Assembly: GCA_014529385.2 (NCBI GenBank)
Contig: CM043958.1
Span: 77,984,669-78,046,668 of the forward strand
Direction of reading: 5' to 3'
DNA: 62,000 nucleotides
From: Adiantum capillus-veneris
Lineage: Eukaryota; Streptophyta; Polypodiopsida; Polypodiales; Pteridaceae
Below, in pieces: positions 1-11,286 of this stretch. Each line of letters begins with the position of its first letter. Position 1 is the stretch's first letter. The translations under genes and the position numbers were made by a program. The notes beneath the pieces were generated by a model, which saw nothing but the letters and a program-made list of their open reading frames with translations, searched no databases and had not been told where the DNA came from.

Positions 1-446
1 CCTATCATTACCAAACTCAAAGATAGGGCTGCATCTCGTTTACCACAAAATTCTAGTTTCGCCCAAAGTAGCCACATTTTCAACGATGTCATTTTTAATA
101 CCTCCATACCAAGGATGCCCAAGTTCATGGGGGACAGTGCAACAATGTCAAATCCATGTAAACATATGGGCAATGTAAATGAAGTAGAACCAAACAGCTC
201 CCATAGGCCCGAGTATGTCATACAAAATGCACCACGTCAAAGGAAAGCTAGTAAACTTTCATTTGGCATTGAGCCGCAAAAAAAGGAGTTGTCAGGTGAT
301 GATGTAGAGGCTATTCCAAAGAAACATGCCATAGAAGTAGATGTCAATGACATTATGTGGGCCATACAAAGATGCAAGGCTAGTTCAAGGTTCACTTGTA
401 AGTGGATACTACCTAGTAGCGGCAATTGCGAGAAGAAAGTGAATTT
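1..446 (+). other. Unassigned flank with an open frame
   Basis: A frame is open from 115 to about 446 and encodes roughly 110 residues rich in Lys, Asn and Ser (for example PEYVIQNAPRQRKASKLSF). I recognise no domain. It does not match the copia proteins next to it. It stops matching anything coherent exactly where a copia LTR terminus begins at 447, so it is best read as the sequence into which the outer copia element inserted. It could be an exon of a host gene, part of another transposon, or chance. No splice sites were convincing. Confidence 0.3.
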
Positions 447-525
447 TGTTGGAATTAGGGTTGCAAGAAAACACACACAACTTGAAGAAGACGAAGGAAG
501 CACAAGGAACACAACAAAGAGTGTA
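447..525 (-). repeat. 3' end fragment of copia LTR, reversed
   Basis: This 79-bp stretch matches the reverse complement of the end of the family LTR seen at 828-1054, 11065-11286 and 15706-15934, starting precisely at the terminal TGTTGGAATT. It breaks off at GAGTGTA, and the next base continues as reverse transcriptase coding on the other strand. It complements the truncated LTR at 12597-12738, which lacks just this portion. Confidence 0.8.
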
Positions 526-827
526 CCTCTGTCTTTTGACGAAGCACGGAATTCAAAAAATTGGATGGCTGCCATGCAATCATAATACAATGCACTTATA
601 GAAAATGACACATGGACTTTATGTGATTTGCCTCCTAGCAAAAAGGCCATTGGTACAAAGTGGGTTTACAAGTTGAAACGGAATCCGGATGGTGAGATTG
701 ATCGCTATAAGGCTTGGTTTGTTGCAAAGGGTTATGCACATAAAAAAGGCATAGATTATCAAGAGACTTTTGCTCCCACTTGTCGTATGACTACTGTGCA
801 TTTTCTATGTGCATTGGCAGCTCGTTT
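526..827 (+). pseudogene. Copia reverse transcriptase, N-terminal part (outer copy)
   Basis: Start of the reverse transcriptase domain of the outer copia element. Visible motifs are SFDEARNSKNWMAAMQS, then after a stop at 583-585 KKAIGTKWVYKLKRNPDG, RYKAWFVAKGYAHKKGIDYQ and ETFAPTCRMTT, all typical of the first part of copia RT. The coding is cut at 827 by insertion of copy A, whose LTR starts TGTTACC at 828. It resumes at 11287 with the expected next residues (FGWDVHQSDI). The pentamer before the insertion (CGTTT, 823-827) and the one after (CATTT, 11287-11291) form a target duplication with one mismatch. Confidence 0.85.
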
Positions 828-1054
828 TGTTACCATATACATGTGGTAGTGATGTGTGTGAACACACTAGGACCACCGCAGCATTTTTTCCCTCTTTAGG
901 AGGTTTTCTCTCCCGTGCATTGTATATACGTCCATCACTCTAGGGCTATCAATCTTTCCATTGCACACTAAGTAACACACTCTCTGTTGTGTGCCTTGAG
1001 CTTCCTTCATCTTCTCCAAGCTGTGTGCATTTCCCTGGAGCCCTAATTCCAACA
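828..1054 (+). repeat. 5' LTR of copia copy A
   Basis: 227-bp LTR beginning TGTTACCATATACATGTGG and ending CCCTAATTCCAACA. It matches 11065-11286 closely apart from small indels in the middle. The short LTR length fits many plant copia families. Confidence 0.9.
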
Positions 1055-1056
1055 AT

Positions 1057-1068
1057 TGGTATCAAAGC
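1057..1068 (+). promoter_or_regulatory. Primer-binding site, initiator tRNA-Met, copy A
   Basis: TGGTATCAAAGC lies two bases after the LTR end. It is one mismatch from the canonical TGGTATCAGAGC that pairs with the 3' end of plant initiator tRNA-Met and primes minus-strand synthesis. Confidence 0.85.
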
Positions 1069-1416
1069 ACGTCATGTCCTCCCGGGCTTAGTCGATAACG
1101 TCATCAAAACACCCCTACTTGTTTTCTCATAGTTTCAACTAGCTTTGGCAAGCGTTAGCATGTCGACAAAAAATTTGGGCTAGCTCGTAGAGCTTGGTCT
1201 GCTCAGAATTTCACTCCGGGCTCATTTCGACCTCCGTTTCCACTACAGCCAGTTATGTATAGGCAATTTCATCATCTTGTGCAGAATTTTTTAAGTGCCA
1301 ATTACTGCATAATAGGTCCCATACAATTTACTGTGGTTGTGCTATATAGCACGTGCTCATCTCACTCAATTTCTCCTCATTTCGAGCAGTTTTCACATCA
1401 GGTGTAGGCATTTTCC
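1069..1416 (+). other. Untranslated leader of copy A
   Basis: Sequence between primer site and gag start. It has no open frame of note. A matching leader in the opposite orientation lies at 15345-15691 of the outer copy, which supports leader status. Confidence 0.6.
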
Positions 1417-2330
1417 ATGGCTGACAACAACACGGATGTGTTCAAGATGTTTGCTGCTTAGGACAGATTGGATGGGGACAATTACCCTATGTGGCTTACA
1501 TGATGCAACGTGTACTTGTATCAATGGAAGTTTGGAACATTATGCAGGGCATTGATTTACGTCCTGGTACTGTGGGTCCAGGTGATGTTGAGGATGCTCC
1601 AGGTTTTGATGCCAGGGTTGTTGTTGTCATAACTATTTTGCCTATGGTTGAGCAGGCTCATTGGGATGTAAGAGATACGCAGGCTCATGCATTGATTGCA
1701 TTGTCTGTGAAGTGCACTATCATTCCTCACATCCATTCAGCAAAATCTCCAAAATAGGCTAGCAGGTCTTTATGCAAGCCGCAATAAGGCTAAAATTGCT
1801 TTGCTGCGTAAAGAGCTGGAATCGAAGATTATGCATGAGGAAGGTGAAATGGATAGTTTCCTTGCTGGTGTCAAGGATGTTAATGAGCAACTAATTTTTG
1901 CAGGAGAAGTCATTTCTGACAGTTCACTTGTGCAAACTGTTCTTGATGCTTTGCCAGATTCTTACCAAACTTTTGCCAGTATTTGGAGCCTTATGACCCA
2001 AGGAAATCTTGAAGTTGTCAAGTTTGATGCATTATGCACATTGCTATTGCAAGAGTCACTTTCTTGAAAAAACAGGACTAGGTAGTGTGCAATTGAACAT
2101 GCTTTTATTGTAGCTCAAAGAAAAGGTGGGAAACAACAATGTAACCACTTCTTATGGTTCTGCTATGAGTGGCAAATGTTATGTTCCTAATGCTACTGCT
2201 GGCAGCACTTTGTATGGCAATTCTGGTGATAAGGGCAAAAAGAAGATGCGTTACCATTATTGTAAAGCTAATGATCACTTGATGAAGCAGAGGCTGGATC
2301 CACTACAGGGTCCAATACAAGTTCAATGAT
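1417..2330 (+). pseudogene. Copia gag, copy A (broken)
   Basis: The start is chosen at ATG 1417 (MADNNTDVFKMFAA), matched by MADDNTGMFKMFATED at 15344 on the minus strand. The frame has an early TAG, a shift near 1500 and further stops. Recognisable gag-like pieces include AYMMQ-type sequence, ALIALSVK (~1690), LLRKELESKIMHEEGEMDSF (~1800) and LPDSYQTFASIWSLMTQGNL (~1960). The nucleocapsid-like tail (KKKMRYHYCKANDHLMKQ, ~2240) keeps only part of a zinc knuckle: the first Cys is Tyr and the last is Arg. Confidence 0.8.
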
Positions 2331-3950
2331 TGTAGAGTCTTCCGTCAAAGGAGATTGTGATGTTGATATTGATGCAGAATGGGCATTTAGTGCAGAGTGC
2401 ACTTATGATCCTATTGTCCATGATGCATGTTTGTCAGTTGTTGCAGATTCACATGTGTGGTATTTTGACAGTGGTGCTACAAAGCACATTACCTAACATC
2501 GTGATTTCTTTACCTCTATTGAGTCTATCCCTCATGGGAATACGGTGACTTGTGCCAACAATGCCTCTTATCCTGTTCAAGGAGTTGGAAAGATTGTGCT
2601 TACTGTTGAAAATGGTAGTTCTTTCACACTTGTTGATGCATTGTATGTATCTAGGGTAAAAAATAACCTTTTGTCTGTATCTACACTTGCTAGACTTGGT
2701 CTCATAGTCAAATTGTGGATAACAGATGTACAATTCATGATCCCAGTTTTGGTGATGAAATTGTTGTATCTAGCCTTTTGTGTCGTGGGCTGTATAAGCT
2801 GACAAGTGTGGACAAAATTTTGCAAATGCAGTTGCAAATTCAAGGGTTGTTTCAGATGCAAAATTGTGGCATGCACGTTTTGGGCATCTGAATTTTGCCA
2901 ATTTGTTGCGTTTGCAAAAATCTGATATGGTTGCTTCTTTGCCGCCTCTTGAAGCACCTATCAAACATGTTTGTGAAGGCTATATTTTTGGTAAAATGCA
3001 GCGTGCTAAGTTTCCAAAGGATGGGTCAGTTCGTGCTACATGCAGATTGCAACTTGTGCATAGTGATATTTGTGGGCCTATGCAAACTTCGTCCTTGGGA
3101 AATTACTTGTACTTTGTGACTTTCATTGATGACTACTCCAGGCATGCATGGGTATATCCATTGAAAGCTAAGTCCGAAGTGTTTATGTGCTTCAAGAAAT
3201 TTCTTACTATGGTTGAAAATGTCTCAAAATGTACTATGGGCACCCTCCGTTCCGATCGAGGCGGGGAGTATATGTTTCATGAATTTAATGCATTTTTGGC
3301 TAGTCATGGGATAAAACACCAATGTATAGTGCCGTATACGCCTCAACAAAATAGTGTTGCTGAGAGGAAAAACAGGTCTCTTGTGGAAATTGCACGATGT
3401 ATGGTCAAGAGTCAAGCTTTACCACATTCGTTTTGGCTTGAAGCTATCATGTGTGCCACTTATGTACTCAACACGTGTCCTACAAAAGCGTTGCAATCCA
3501 TGACTCCATATGAAACATGGCATGATAGAAAGCCATCTATTGAGCACATGTGTGTTTTTGGTTGTTTGGCTTATGGTTTAGTGCCCCAAGAGTAGTGCAA
3601 AAAATTGGATGATAAGGCTGTCAAATGTAATTTTGTTGGTTATAGTGCTGAAAGCAAAGGTTACAGGTTGTACCATTCGCAAACAAAGCGTATTTTGGTC
3701 TCACGTGATGTTGTGTTTGTGGAAGATTATGTTCAACCTTTGCTGTCATGTACCAGAGATAGTAATGTAAGCTCACATGACATTTATGACAGCTTATTGC
3801 CTCCTTTTAGTGGTGAGAGTTTGAATGTAAATTCAAATGAGGAAAATGTACAACCTATGGGGGTTTCTAAAAATGTTACAAATCAGCCTATTATTGATGC
3901 AGATGTACATGATGTACTTTGATGAGGAAAGGGCTGAAAATGAGCAGGCT
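2331..3950 (+). pseudogene. Copia protease-integrase, copy A (broken)
   Basis: Protease active site VWYFDSGATKHIT (~2455), in which DSG is the catalytic triplet, is followed by GNTVTCANNASYPVQGVGKI and LVDALYVSRVKNNLLSVSTL. The integrase zinc region begins LWHARFGHLNFANLLRLQKS (~2862). The catalytic core shows HSDICGPMQTSSLG, FVTFIDDYSRHAWVY, LRSDRGGEYM and NSVAERKNRSL, which contain the three acidic residues D, D and E. The longest open part is 2864-3595, closed by TAG at 3593-3595. FVGYSAESKGYRLYHSQTKR and SRDVVFVED continue after it. The frame runs into element C at 3991-3995. Confidence 0.9.
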
Positions 3951-3995
3951 AGAGGTATGCCAAAATGGCTGGTGCACACTTTGCGTGACAATAAA

Positions 3996-4187
3996 TGAAG
4001 GAGTACGAGCGGAAGTGCGACGCGAGAGAGAGTGCGAGAAGAAGAGCACGACGATATGGTGAACTCGCTCTACTGTAATGTGTAGAGCATAGTGAGTTCT
4101 TATTAGGTTTTTACAAAAGAATATGTGTACATACCTAGCGGCCCGCCCACTTACCTGGGCGACCACATTGGGCTTTATACCCCAACA
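3996..4187 (-). repeat. 3' LTR of element C
   Basis: 192 bp, plus-strand ends TGAAGGAGTACG and TATACCCCAACA. It pairs with 9195-9386 with four substitutions seen. A purine tract (AAGTGGGAGGT on the minus strand, 4188-4199) abuts its inner edge. Confidence 0.95.
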
Positions 4188-4263
4188 ACCTCCCACTTAA
4201 AGTCCAATGTGGTACTTTAAGTGTGAGAGAAGCTACTATACAAGCTAATATACAAGAGATGTA

Positions 4264-7200
4264 CTACCCTACACCTAACTCCTTGCGAAAATGCGCAAAG
4301 CTCTCTGAGGGAAGTCCTTTTGTAAGTAGATCAACAGGATTTTCTGTGGTGTGAACTTTGACAAGCTGAAGTTGCTTATCCTCGAGCATTTCCCTGATGA
4401 AATGATACTTCACATCCACATGCTTTGTCTTTGAGTGATAAACTGGATTGCGAGCCAATTGTATAGCACTTTGACTATCACAATATAACACAGGCATCTC
4501 TTCTTTGATTCCCAAATCTATTACTAGTCGATTAAGCCAAATTGATTCTTTGCATGCCTCTGATGCTGCAACATATTCAGCCTCTGTAGTAGATTGAGTA
4601 ACACAATCTTGTAATCTAGAACGCCATGATACTGCTCCACCAGCCAATGTAAAGACATACCCTGACGTAGACCTTCGGTTGTCTAAGTCACCTGCATAAT
4701 ATGAGTCTGTAAAACCCTTTACACTTAGCTCCTGACTCCCATAGCATATACGCATACTCTTTGTAGCTTTCAGGTATCTCAATATTCCTTTCACTGCCTC
4801 CCAATGTTTCTTGCCTGGGTTTGACATGTATCGACTTACTACTCCCACTGCAAATGCAATGTCTGGGCGAGTAGCAATCATTGCACACATCAAACTACCC
4901 ACTGCAGACGCATATGGAATCTTATCCATTTCAGCCTGTTCTTCCTCAGACACAGGACAATCTTGTTTGCTAAGTTTCACATATGGTGGCAATGGAACAC
5001 TCAGCGCCTTTCCCTTCTCCATATTGAAACGTTGCAAAACCTTGTCAATATACTCTGTTTGAGATAACCAAATCAACTTCTTTGATCTGTCTCTCTCAAT
5101 GCGCATACCAAGTATATGACTTGCCTCACCCATGTCTTTCATGTCAAACGATTTTGCCATCTTTGACTTCAAAGCTGAAATTTCTTCCAAGTGCTTGCCA
5201 ACAATCAACATGTCATCCACATACAAAATAAGGATCAGCCAACTACCATACTTAGCCTTCTTTGTATATAGACAGTGATCGAACTCACTACGTTTGTAGC
5301 CTTGAGAAAGCATAAACTTGTGGAATTTATGGTACCATGCCCTCGGTGATTGTTTTAAGCCATAAAGACTCTTTAACAACTGGCATACCCAATCTTCCTT
5401 GCCTTTCTCAACAAACCCTTTTGGCTGCTGCATGTAAATTTCCACATCTAAATCACCATGCAAGAACGCTGTCTTGACATCCATTTGGTGCAACACCAAA
5501 TCTAATATGGCAACCAATGCAAGAAAGCATCTCAATGTAGTCATCTTGACCACCGGAGAGAAGACTTCATCAAAGTCAATGCCTTGTTCTTGCTTAAAGC
5601 CCTTGGCAACAAGCCTTGCTTTGTACTTTGGCTGACTATCATGAGCGGTGATCTTATACCTGTAAACCCATTTACAAGGTAGAGCCTTTTTGCTCTGTGG
5701 TAATTTAACTAGCTTCCATGTCTTGTTTTTATGCAGAGCTGTCATCTCAGACTGCATGGCCAATTGCCAATTCCCGGAGTCCTTCATTTGCACTGCTTCC
5801 TTGTAACATGAAGGCTCATTGCAATCAGTCAACATGACATAGTTCATAGATGGAACAAACCTATCAGGTCGCGTGACACGTCCAGATCTACGCACAATAG
5901 GTGGCTCAGGCTCAGCCACAACCTGTGGTTCCACTCTATCCTGTCCTTGCTCCACTTGAGCCCTGACATTTTGTCTTGCACGTGCAGGTCCATCTTCTTG
6001 GAAGACAACTCTTCTAATCTCCTCAACCCTCTCTGGTTTAGAATGATATTTGGATTCATTAAAGTGAACATCATTGCTGCGGACAACCTTTCTGGATTCG
6101 GGATCCCAAAGTCTGTACCCCATCTCACCAGAATTACCATAGCCTAGAAAGATGCACTTTCTACTCGTTGGCTCAAGTTTGTTCCTAAATTCCTTTGGAA
6201 CGTGAGTATATGCCTCACAGCCAAAGACTCTGAGATGCTTGTATGAGGGCATTTTGCCTGACCATACCATCTCTGGCACTGAATCCTTCTGCAAAACCTT
6301 GCTAGGAGATCTATTTACAAGATGAACAGCTGTTGATACAGCTTCAGCCCAAAACCCATTTGGCAGCTGTGCATTAGACAAGATACTTCTGACCTTCTCT
6401 TGTATGGTCCTATTCATCCTCTCAGCAACACCATTTTGAGGAGGATTGTAAGGAGCAATAAGTTCACGTTTTATACCTTTTGACTCACAAAAGTCCTAAA
6501 AGGCCTTTGAAACATACTCTCCACCATTGTCAGTGCGTAAGCATTTAAGCTTCTTGCCACTCTGATTCTCCACAAGTGTCACAAACGTTTTGAAAACACT
6601 AAACGCTTCATCCTTGTGCTTGAGAAAGTAAACCCATACTTTCCTCGAGTAATCATCTATAAATGTTATAAAGTAAGAAGCTCCCCCTAGAGATAGGTTA
6701 GGCACATGTCCACACAAATCACTATGAACAGGTGCCAACTGTGTATCTCTTCTACTGCTTCTATGCTTATGTGGCTGCTGTGTTTGCTTACTATACAGAC
6801 AATGTTCACAGAATTCAAAATCATTAAATGAAAAGCCAGGAAAATAACCAGAACGAGACAAGATTTCCATTCCCTTCTTGGACATATGTCCTAACCGGCT
6901 ATGCCACAAAGAAACGTTCGGCTGCTCGGTTACATTGATTACATTTTTAGAGACATTTGATACATAAATCATGTAAAGTCCTCCAGACTTTACTCCATGT
7001 GCTACTGTCATAGAACCCTTGGATATCTTCCACATGTTCTGTCCAAAAGTGGTGACGTAGCCAGCATCATCAAGTAAACCTGTGCTGATCAAGCTCTTTG
7101 TAATTGCGGGAACATGTCTCACATTCTTCAGCGTGAAAGAAGAGCCATTCTGAAACTTCAATTGAATATCTCCAACACCTAAGATCTCACATGTCTGCCC

Positions 7201-7449
7201 ATTGCCTAGCCGAACATGATCTTTAGTGGTCACATAAGAGGTAAACCACTCCTTGTTTGGAGACACATGAAGTGATGCCCCTGAGTCTATAATCCAGTCA
7301 CTCAGTGCATTTCCATCAGATGCTGTAAGAAGAGCTGAGTCCATTGTATTCTTCAAGAAGTAGATGTCTCCTGACACTAGACTGTCATCCTCTGCAACAG
7401 TGTTTGTCACATTTATTTCTTGAATCTTCACTGAGGACTTGTTCGCCAT
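4264..7449 (-). pseudogene. Copia Pol polyprotein of element C (nearly intact)
   Basis: Protease, integrase, reverse transcriptase and RNase H in that order. The protease motif is WIIDSGASLHVSP (~7290). The integrase zinc region is LWHSRLGHMSKKGMEILSRS with CEHCLYSKQ. Catalytic motifs are PVHSDLCGHV, LRTDNGGEYV and NGVAERMNRT. RT has KWVYRYKITA, DVKTAFLHGDL, LKSLYGLKQSPRAWY and YVDDMLIVG. RNase H has AEYVAASEACKESIW and the end HVDVKYHFIREML. One in-frame TAG (6496-6498) lies between VSKAF and DFCESKG in the integrase. The 717-residue stretch downstream (4264-6417) is uninterrupted. The reading frame of the upstream gag differs by one, so Pol would need a frameshift or represents a lost base near 7450-7500. 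Confidence 0.93.
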
Positions 7450-8107
7450 GGTCTTCAGCTTTCTCTTTGCCTTTTTCTGCTTTCCATTCTCTGCAGTCTC
7501 TTTTCATGTGACCCTTCTTGCCACAATGGTAGCATTCTATGTCACTCTTGCCTTTAGCACTGCGGGACTTGCTACGAGACTGATTCCTCTTTACACCTTT
7601 GTACTTTTCTTTGGTCCTTCCCCTGACAACTAAGGCTGTTCCCAATGTGATCAACAGGAACATAGCTCTAACAGGTTCATCAAACTTGATACCTTGAGCT
7701 GACAACTGACTATAGATTGTGTTGAATTCATTCAGATGATTGGACATAGGTGTCCCTTCTTTCATCTTCAAGTCAACAAGCTTCTTAAGCCAGTATACCT
7801 GTGAAGCTGCACTCTGCTTCTCATAAAGATCACTCAGCTTTAACCATGCTTGATAAGCCGACATCTCATCTGCTACAATGAAGTAAACGCTTTATGCCAA
7901 AGTCAACATAATGGTAGAAAGTGCCAATTCATCCATTTCGCTCCATTCATCTTCGTCCATATCTTCTGGTTTTATCCCCTTGAGCTTTATAGGTTTTATC
8001 TGCTTCTTTTGTACGAACACGTGCCAAATCTGCTGCTTCCACAATGGGAAATTGGTTCCATCTAGCTTCTTGATATTGTAAACAGCAGTGTCCTGTGATC
8101 CAGCCAT
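7385..8107 (-). pseudogene. Copia gag of element C (one stop)
   Basis: Starts MAGSQDTAVYNIKKLDGTNF at 8107, the usual opening of a plant copia Gag. It carries a single in-frame TAA at 7892-7894 (after IMLTLA), then resumes in the same frame at SVYFIVADEMSAYQAWLKL. The Gag core reads LKKLVDLKMKEGTPMSNHLN and LNEFNTIYSQL. A complete CX2CX4HX4C zinc knuckle (CYHCGKKGHMKRDC) lies at about 7520. After the knuckle the frame runs on to CDKHCCRG and overlaps the Pol frame by about 65 bases. Confidence 0.9.
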
Positions 8108-9180
8108 AGCTACGCTTCACAGTAGTTTACTTTCCTGGGAAAAATTCGGCAGAGTTTCCCCTGTAAACTGACCTCTGAACCAATATCAACCTGTCAAATG
8201 AACCAAGAAAGCTTCAGATTCTGCAGAAATTTTGGCAGAGTCTCCTTTGTAAAATGGATCTGGTGTACTAAAAACAGACTAAAAAACAGCTCAAAAAACC
8301 ACTGTCTCTCTAACACTGTAAGCTGTGGGTAAACCTGTCCTGCACCTGTACTGTCTCTGACTGTCCTGTCACTGTCCTGTAAGCATAGACTGCGATAATG
8401 CCTCAATGGCAGTAAAGCAAAGATGCAATCCCAACTGTCTAACTCACAGTCAATACATCCTAGCTGCCTATCTAAGGGTGCTCGAGGGATCGCTGCAAGA
8501 CCTGTATCACCGAAAGGATCTCAACATTCGAGAATCCCCCAGCTCAATAAAACCTCACTCGACCCTCAACAAAGGCTGCAGTACATAGACTTCCCACAAA
8601 GTCATACATCCACAAATTTCCCACTGTATGCTGTAACCGCTGCAGCGGTTGTTTGCTGCGTGACTCACAGCCAGCAAACCCTCAACAGACATACATCATC
8701 TCTGACAATACATCCCATGTGGAAGTACCTGCAATGTCAGGATGAAATCTGGAATATCAAGCAGCAAACACAAGCTACCTGATGAACTAGTGGATGTCAC
8801 CTACAGTCTGTGTGTAGATGCGCCCGTGTCGTATGTGACACGCCTCCAAGAACTGTGACCCGTCCTTCGATGTGTAGACAGCCACAAATCAACACTCTGG
8901 GAGTGTCGATATCCTCAGCACTTGGAGTCGTAGGCCGAAAACCCCAAATTTGCAGAGTCGGATCTGCACCCGCTGAGACCACGTAGTTGAAAATGGCCTG
9001 CGCAGAACTTTGTTGAAGCCGAACGGTAACCGAGATGACCTCAGAATGAATTTCTGAGCACAACAAGCCCTATGGGCTATCCCACAAAATTTTGGGGCTG
9101 TGTCTTTGCCTGTTGAATTTCACTCCAATTTGAGTTGGTGACTCTAGCCTCCTGCAGTGCTGCCCCGAGCCTCGATCTGA
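8108..9180 (-). other. Untranslated leader of element C
   Basis: About 1.07 kb between gag start and primer site. No conserved protein frame is visible on either strand. The short open frames are unlike anything and are interrupted. A long leader is common in copia elements and may hold packaging signals, but I see no specific motif. Confidence 0.6.
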
Positions 9181-9192
9181 GCTCTGATACCA
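9181..9192 (-). promoter_or_regulatory. Primer-binding site of element C
   Basis: GCTCTGATACCA on the plus strand is the exact reverse complement of TGGTATCAGAGC, the initiator tRNA-Met primer site. It lies two bases inside the 5' LTR that starts at 9195. Confidence 0.93.
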
Positions 9193-9194
9193 GT

Positions 9195-9386
9195 TGAAGG
9201 AGTACGAGCGGAAGTGCGATGCGAGAGAGAGTGCGAGAAGAAGAGCACGAAGATATGGTGAACTCGCTCTACTATAATGTGTAGAGCATAGTGAGTTCTT
9301 ATTAGGTTTTTACAAAAGAATATGTGTACATACCTGGCGGCCCGCCCACTTACCTGGGCGACCACATTGGGCTTTATACCCCAACA
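9195..9386 (-). repeat. 5' LTR of element C
   Basis: 192-bp partner of 3996-4187. Since the element is on the minus strand this is the promoter-bearing copy. No clear TATA box was identified in the minus direction. Confidence 0.95.
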
Positions 9387-9391
9387 ATAAA

Positions 9392-11050
9392 TTGGATGCA
9401 CCTTTGTCTAGTCATACTCGTTCAGGTTCTCGCCATGCCTCTTATGCACCAGATTGTTATGCTTTGGATGTGTCTAGCTTAAGTGATATAGAGGAACCTC
9501 TATCTTTTGATGAAGCATAGAATTCAAAAAATTGGATGGCTGCCATGCAATCAAAGTATGATGCACTTATAGAAAATGACACATGGACTTTATGTGATTT
9601 TCCTCCTAGCAAAAAGGCCATTGGTACAAAGTGGGTTTACAAGAAACGCAAGCCGGATGCTGAGGTTGATCGCCATAAAGCTTGACTTGCTGCAAAAGGC
9701 TATGCACAACAGAAAGACATAGACTATGAAGAAATTTTTTCTCCCACTTGTCGTATGACTATTGTTCGTTTTCTATGTGCATTGACAACTCATTTTGGTT
9801 GGGATGTACATCAATCTGATATTGTTATACTTCTTTCCTAAATGGTGACATTTTTGAGGAAGTCTATGTAACGCAGCTTCGCGGTTTTGTCAAGAAAGGA
9901 CAAGAGGACAAAGTGTGCAGATGTAAGAAGGCTTTGTATGGGTTGAAGAAATCTCCTTGTTCTTGGTATGAGAAAGTTGACATTCATTTGGTCAAACGAG
10001 GCTTTCGTAATAGTCCAACAGAAAGCATATTGTATGTCAAGCGTGAGGGCGATGTACTTCTCATTGTTGTTCTTTATGTGGATGATTTGTTGATCATTGG
10101 TCCCGATGAGGCACATATTGCTGAACTTAAGGCTGATTTGAATGCTACTTTCAGGATGAAATATTTGGAGTTGTTGCATCATTACTTGGGCATACAGTTT
10201 AAGTAGTGTGATGATGGTATTGCCTTGTGTTAGAAAAATTACATAGAGACATTGCTATGTAAATTTGGACTTGAGAATTGCAAACCTATTACCACTCCCA
10301 TGGAACCAAGTTTTAAGTTTAGTCTACATGATGCTGGTGATCCTGCTGATGTCACTCTTTACCAAACTGTTTTTGGCTTTATGTATGCAACACGAGGCCG
10401 GATATTCAGTTTGCAATCTCACAGGTCAGCAGATTTATGCATAGCCCAGGGTCTAAGCATTGGCAGGCTGTCAAGAGGGTTTTCTGCTACTTGAGTGACA
10501 CTTTACATCTTGGCTTGTTTTATCCCAAGGGGGATCGGGGCTTGTTGTTATGACACGCGAGTGTCCACAACTGGTTTTTGTTTCATGCTTGGCAGTTCAT
10601 GTATTTCATGGTTGAGCAAGAAGCAACCTACTGTGGACACTTCTTATCGTGAGATTGAGTATAGGGCAATCTTCACAGCTGCAATTGAGTGTGTATGGCT
10701 CAGACGCCTTATGGCTAATTTGGGTGTTGGACAAGACATTGCCAACATCATCTACACTGACAGTTATAGTGCATTGGCGACTGCAAGGAACCCAATTTTT
10801 CATACTCGCACAAAGCACATTGATGTGCACTACCACTATGTCAGGGAGAGGTTCTCAGCAGGAGAGATCAACTTGGCTTATGTGCCAACATAGGAGAACC
10901 TTGTAGATATTTTCACAAAGGCATTGTCTCACTAAGAAGTTTGAAGCTTTTTGCAAAGCTTTGGACTTGCTCCCCTTTGTGGATTGATCCTGTCCTCATG
11001 GCATGGTACTTCCCTTTACTCTTCGTGCCAGCCCTCGTTCCCCACATCAC
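9392..11050 (+). pseudogene. Copia reverse transcriptase-RNase H, copy A (broken)
   Basis: Continuation of copy A after element C. It resumes with LDAPLSSHTRSG-like linker, SFDEA, a stop, then KKAIGTKWVYKK, an in-frame stop near 9684, and ALYGLKKSPCSWYEKVDIHL (~9930). The RT active site VLYVDDLLIIG is at ~10075, followed by LLHHYLGIQFK and a TAG. RNase H pieces include [20 protein letters not shown] and the end [13 protein letters not shown] (~10820). At least five stops and a deletion around 10500-10550 make it non-functional. Confidence 0.88.
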
Positions 11051-11064
11051 TCCTAGGGGGGATT

Positions 11065-11286
11065 TGTTACCATATACATGTGGTAGTGATGTGTGTGAAC
11101 ACACTAGGACCACCATTTTTTTCCTCTTTAGGAGTCTTTTTCCCGCGTGCATTGTATATACGTCCATCACTCTAGGGCTATCAATCTTTCCATTGCACAC
11201 TAAGTAACACACTCTCTGTTGTGTGCCTTGAGCTTCCTTCGTCTTCCCCGAGCTGTGTGCATTTCCCTGCAACCCTAATTCCAACA
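11065..11286 (+). repeat. 3' LTR of copia copy A
   Basis: 222-bp LTR preceded directly by a purine tract (CTAGGGGGGATT, 11053-11064). It starts TGTTACCATATACATGTGG and ends CCCTAATTCCAACA. After its last base the outer element's RT coding resumes. Confidence 0.9.

Larger units (their letters stand above)
3996..9386 (-). mobile_element. Nested Ty1/copia retrotransposon, element C
   Basis: 5.39-kb minus-strand copia element. Its two 192-bp LTRs differ at only four positions by my reading (about 98% identical), and a perfect target duplication ATAAA flanks it (3991-3995 and 9387-9391). In element order it has LTR, initiator-Met primer site, ~1-kb leader, gag, protease, integrase, RT, RNase H, purine tract and LTR. 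It is a different family from copies A and outer. It resembles the Tnt1/Tork type by its MNRTIQEKVRS and YVDDMLIVG motifs. It is the youngest element in the stack. Confidence 0.95.
828..11286 (+). mobile_element. Nested Ty1/copia retrotransposon, copy A
   Basis: Full-length but decayed plus-strand copia element of the same family as the outer copy. Two ~225-bp LTRs (828-1054, 11065-11286) with TG...CA ends enclose a primer site for initiator tRNA-Met, gag, protease, integrase, then RT and RNase H, and a purine tract. It interrupts the outer copy's reverse transcriptase with target duplication CGTTT/CATTT. It is itself interrupted between integrase and RT by element C (3996-9386). Many stops and frameshifts show that it is inactive. 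Confidence 0.9.

Noticed and set aside
5947-6147. Plus-strand ORFs inside element C
   Set aside because: They are antisense shadows of the well-supported minus-strand Pol frame.
9181-9192. tRNA gene fragment
   Set aside because: Only the 12-base primer site complementary to initiator tRNA-Met is present. The same holds for 1057, 15692 and 33447.
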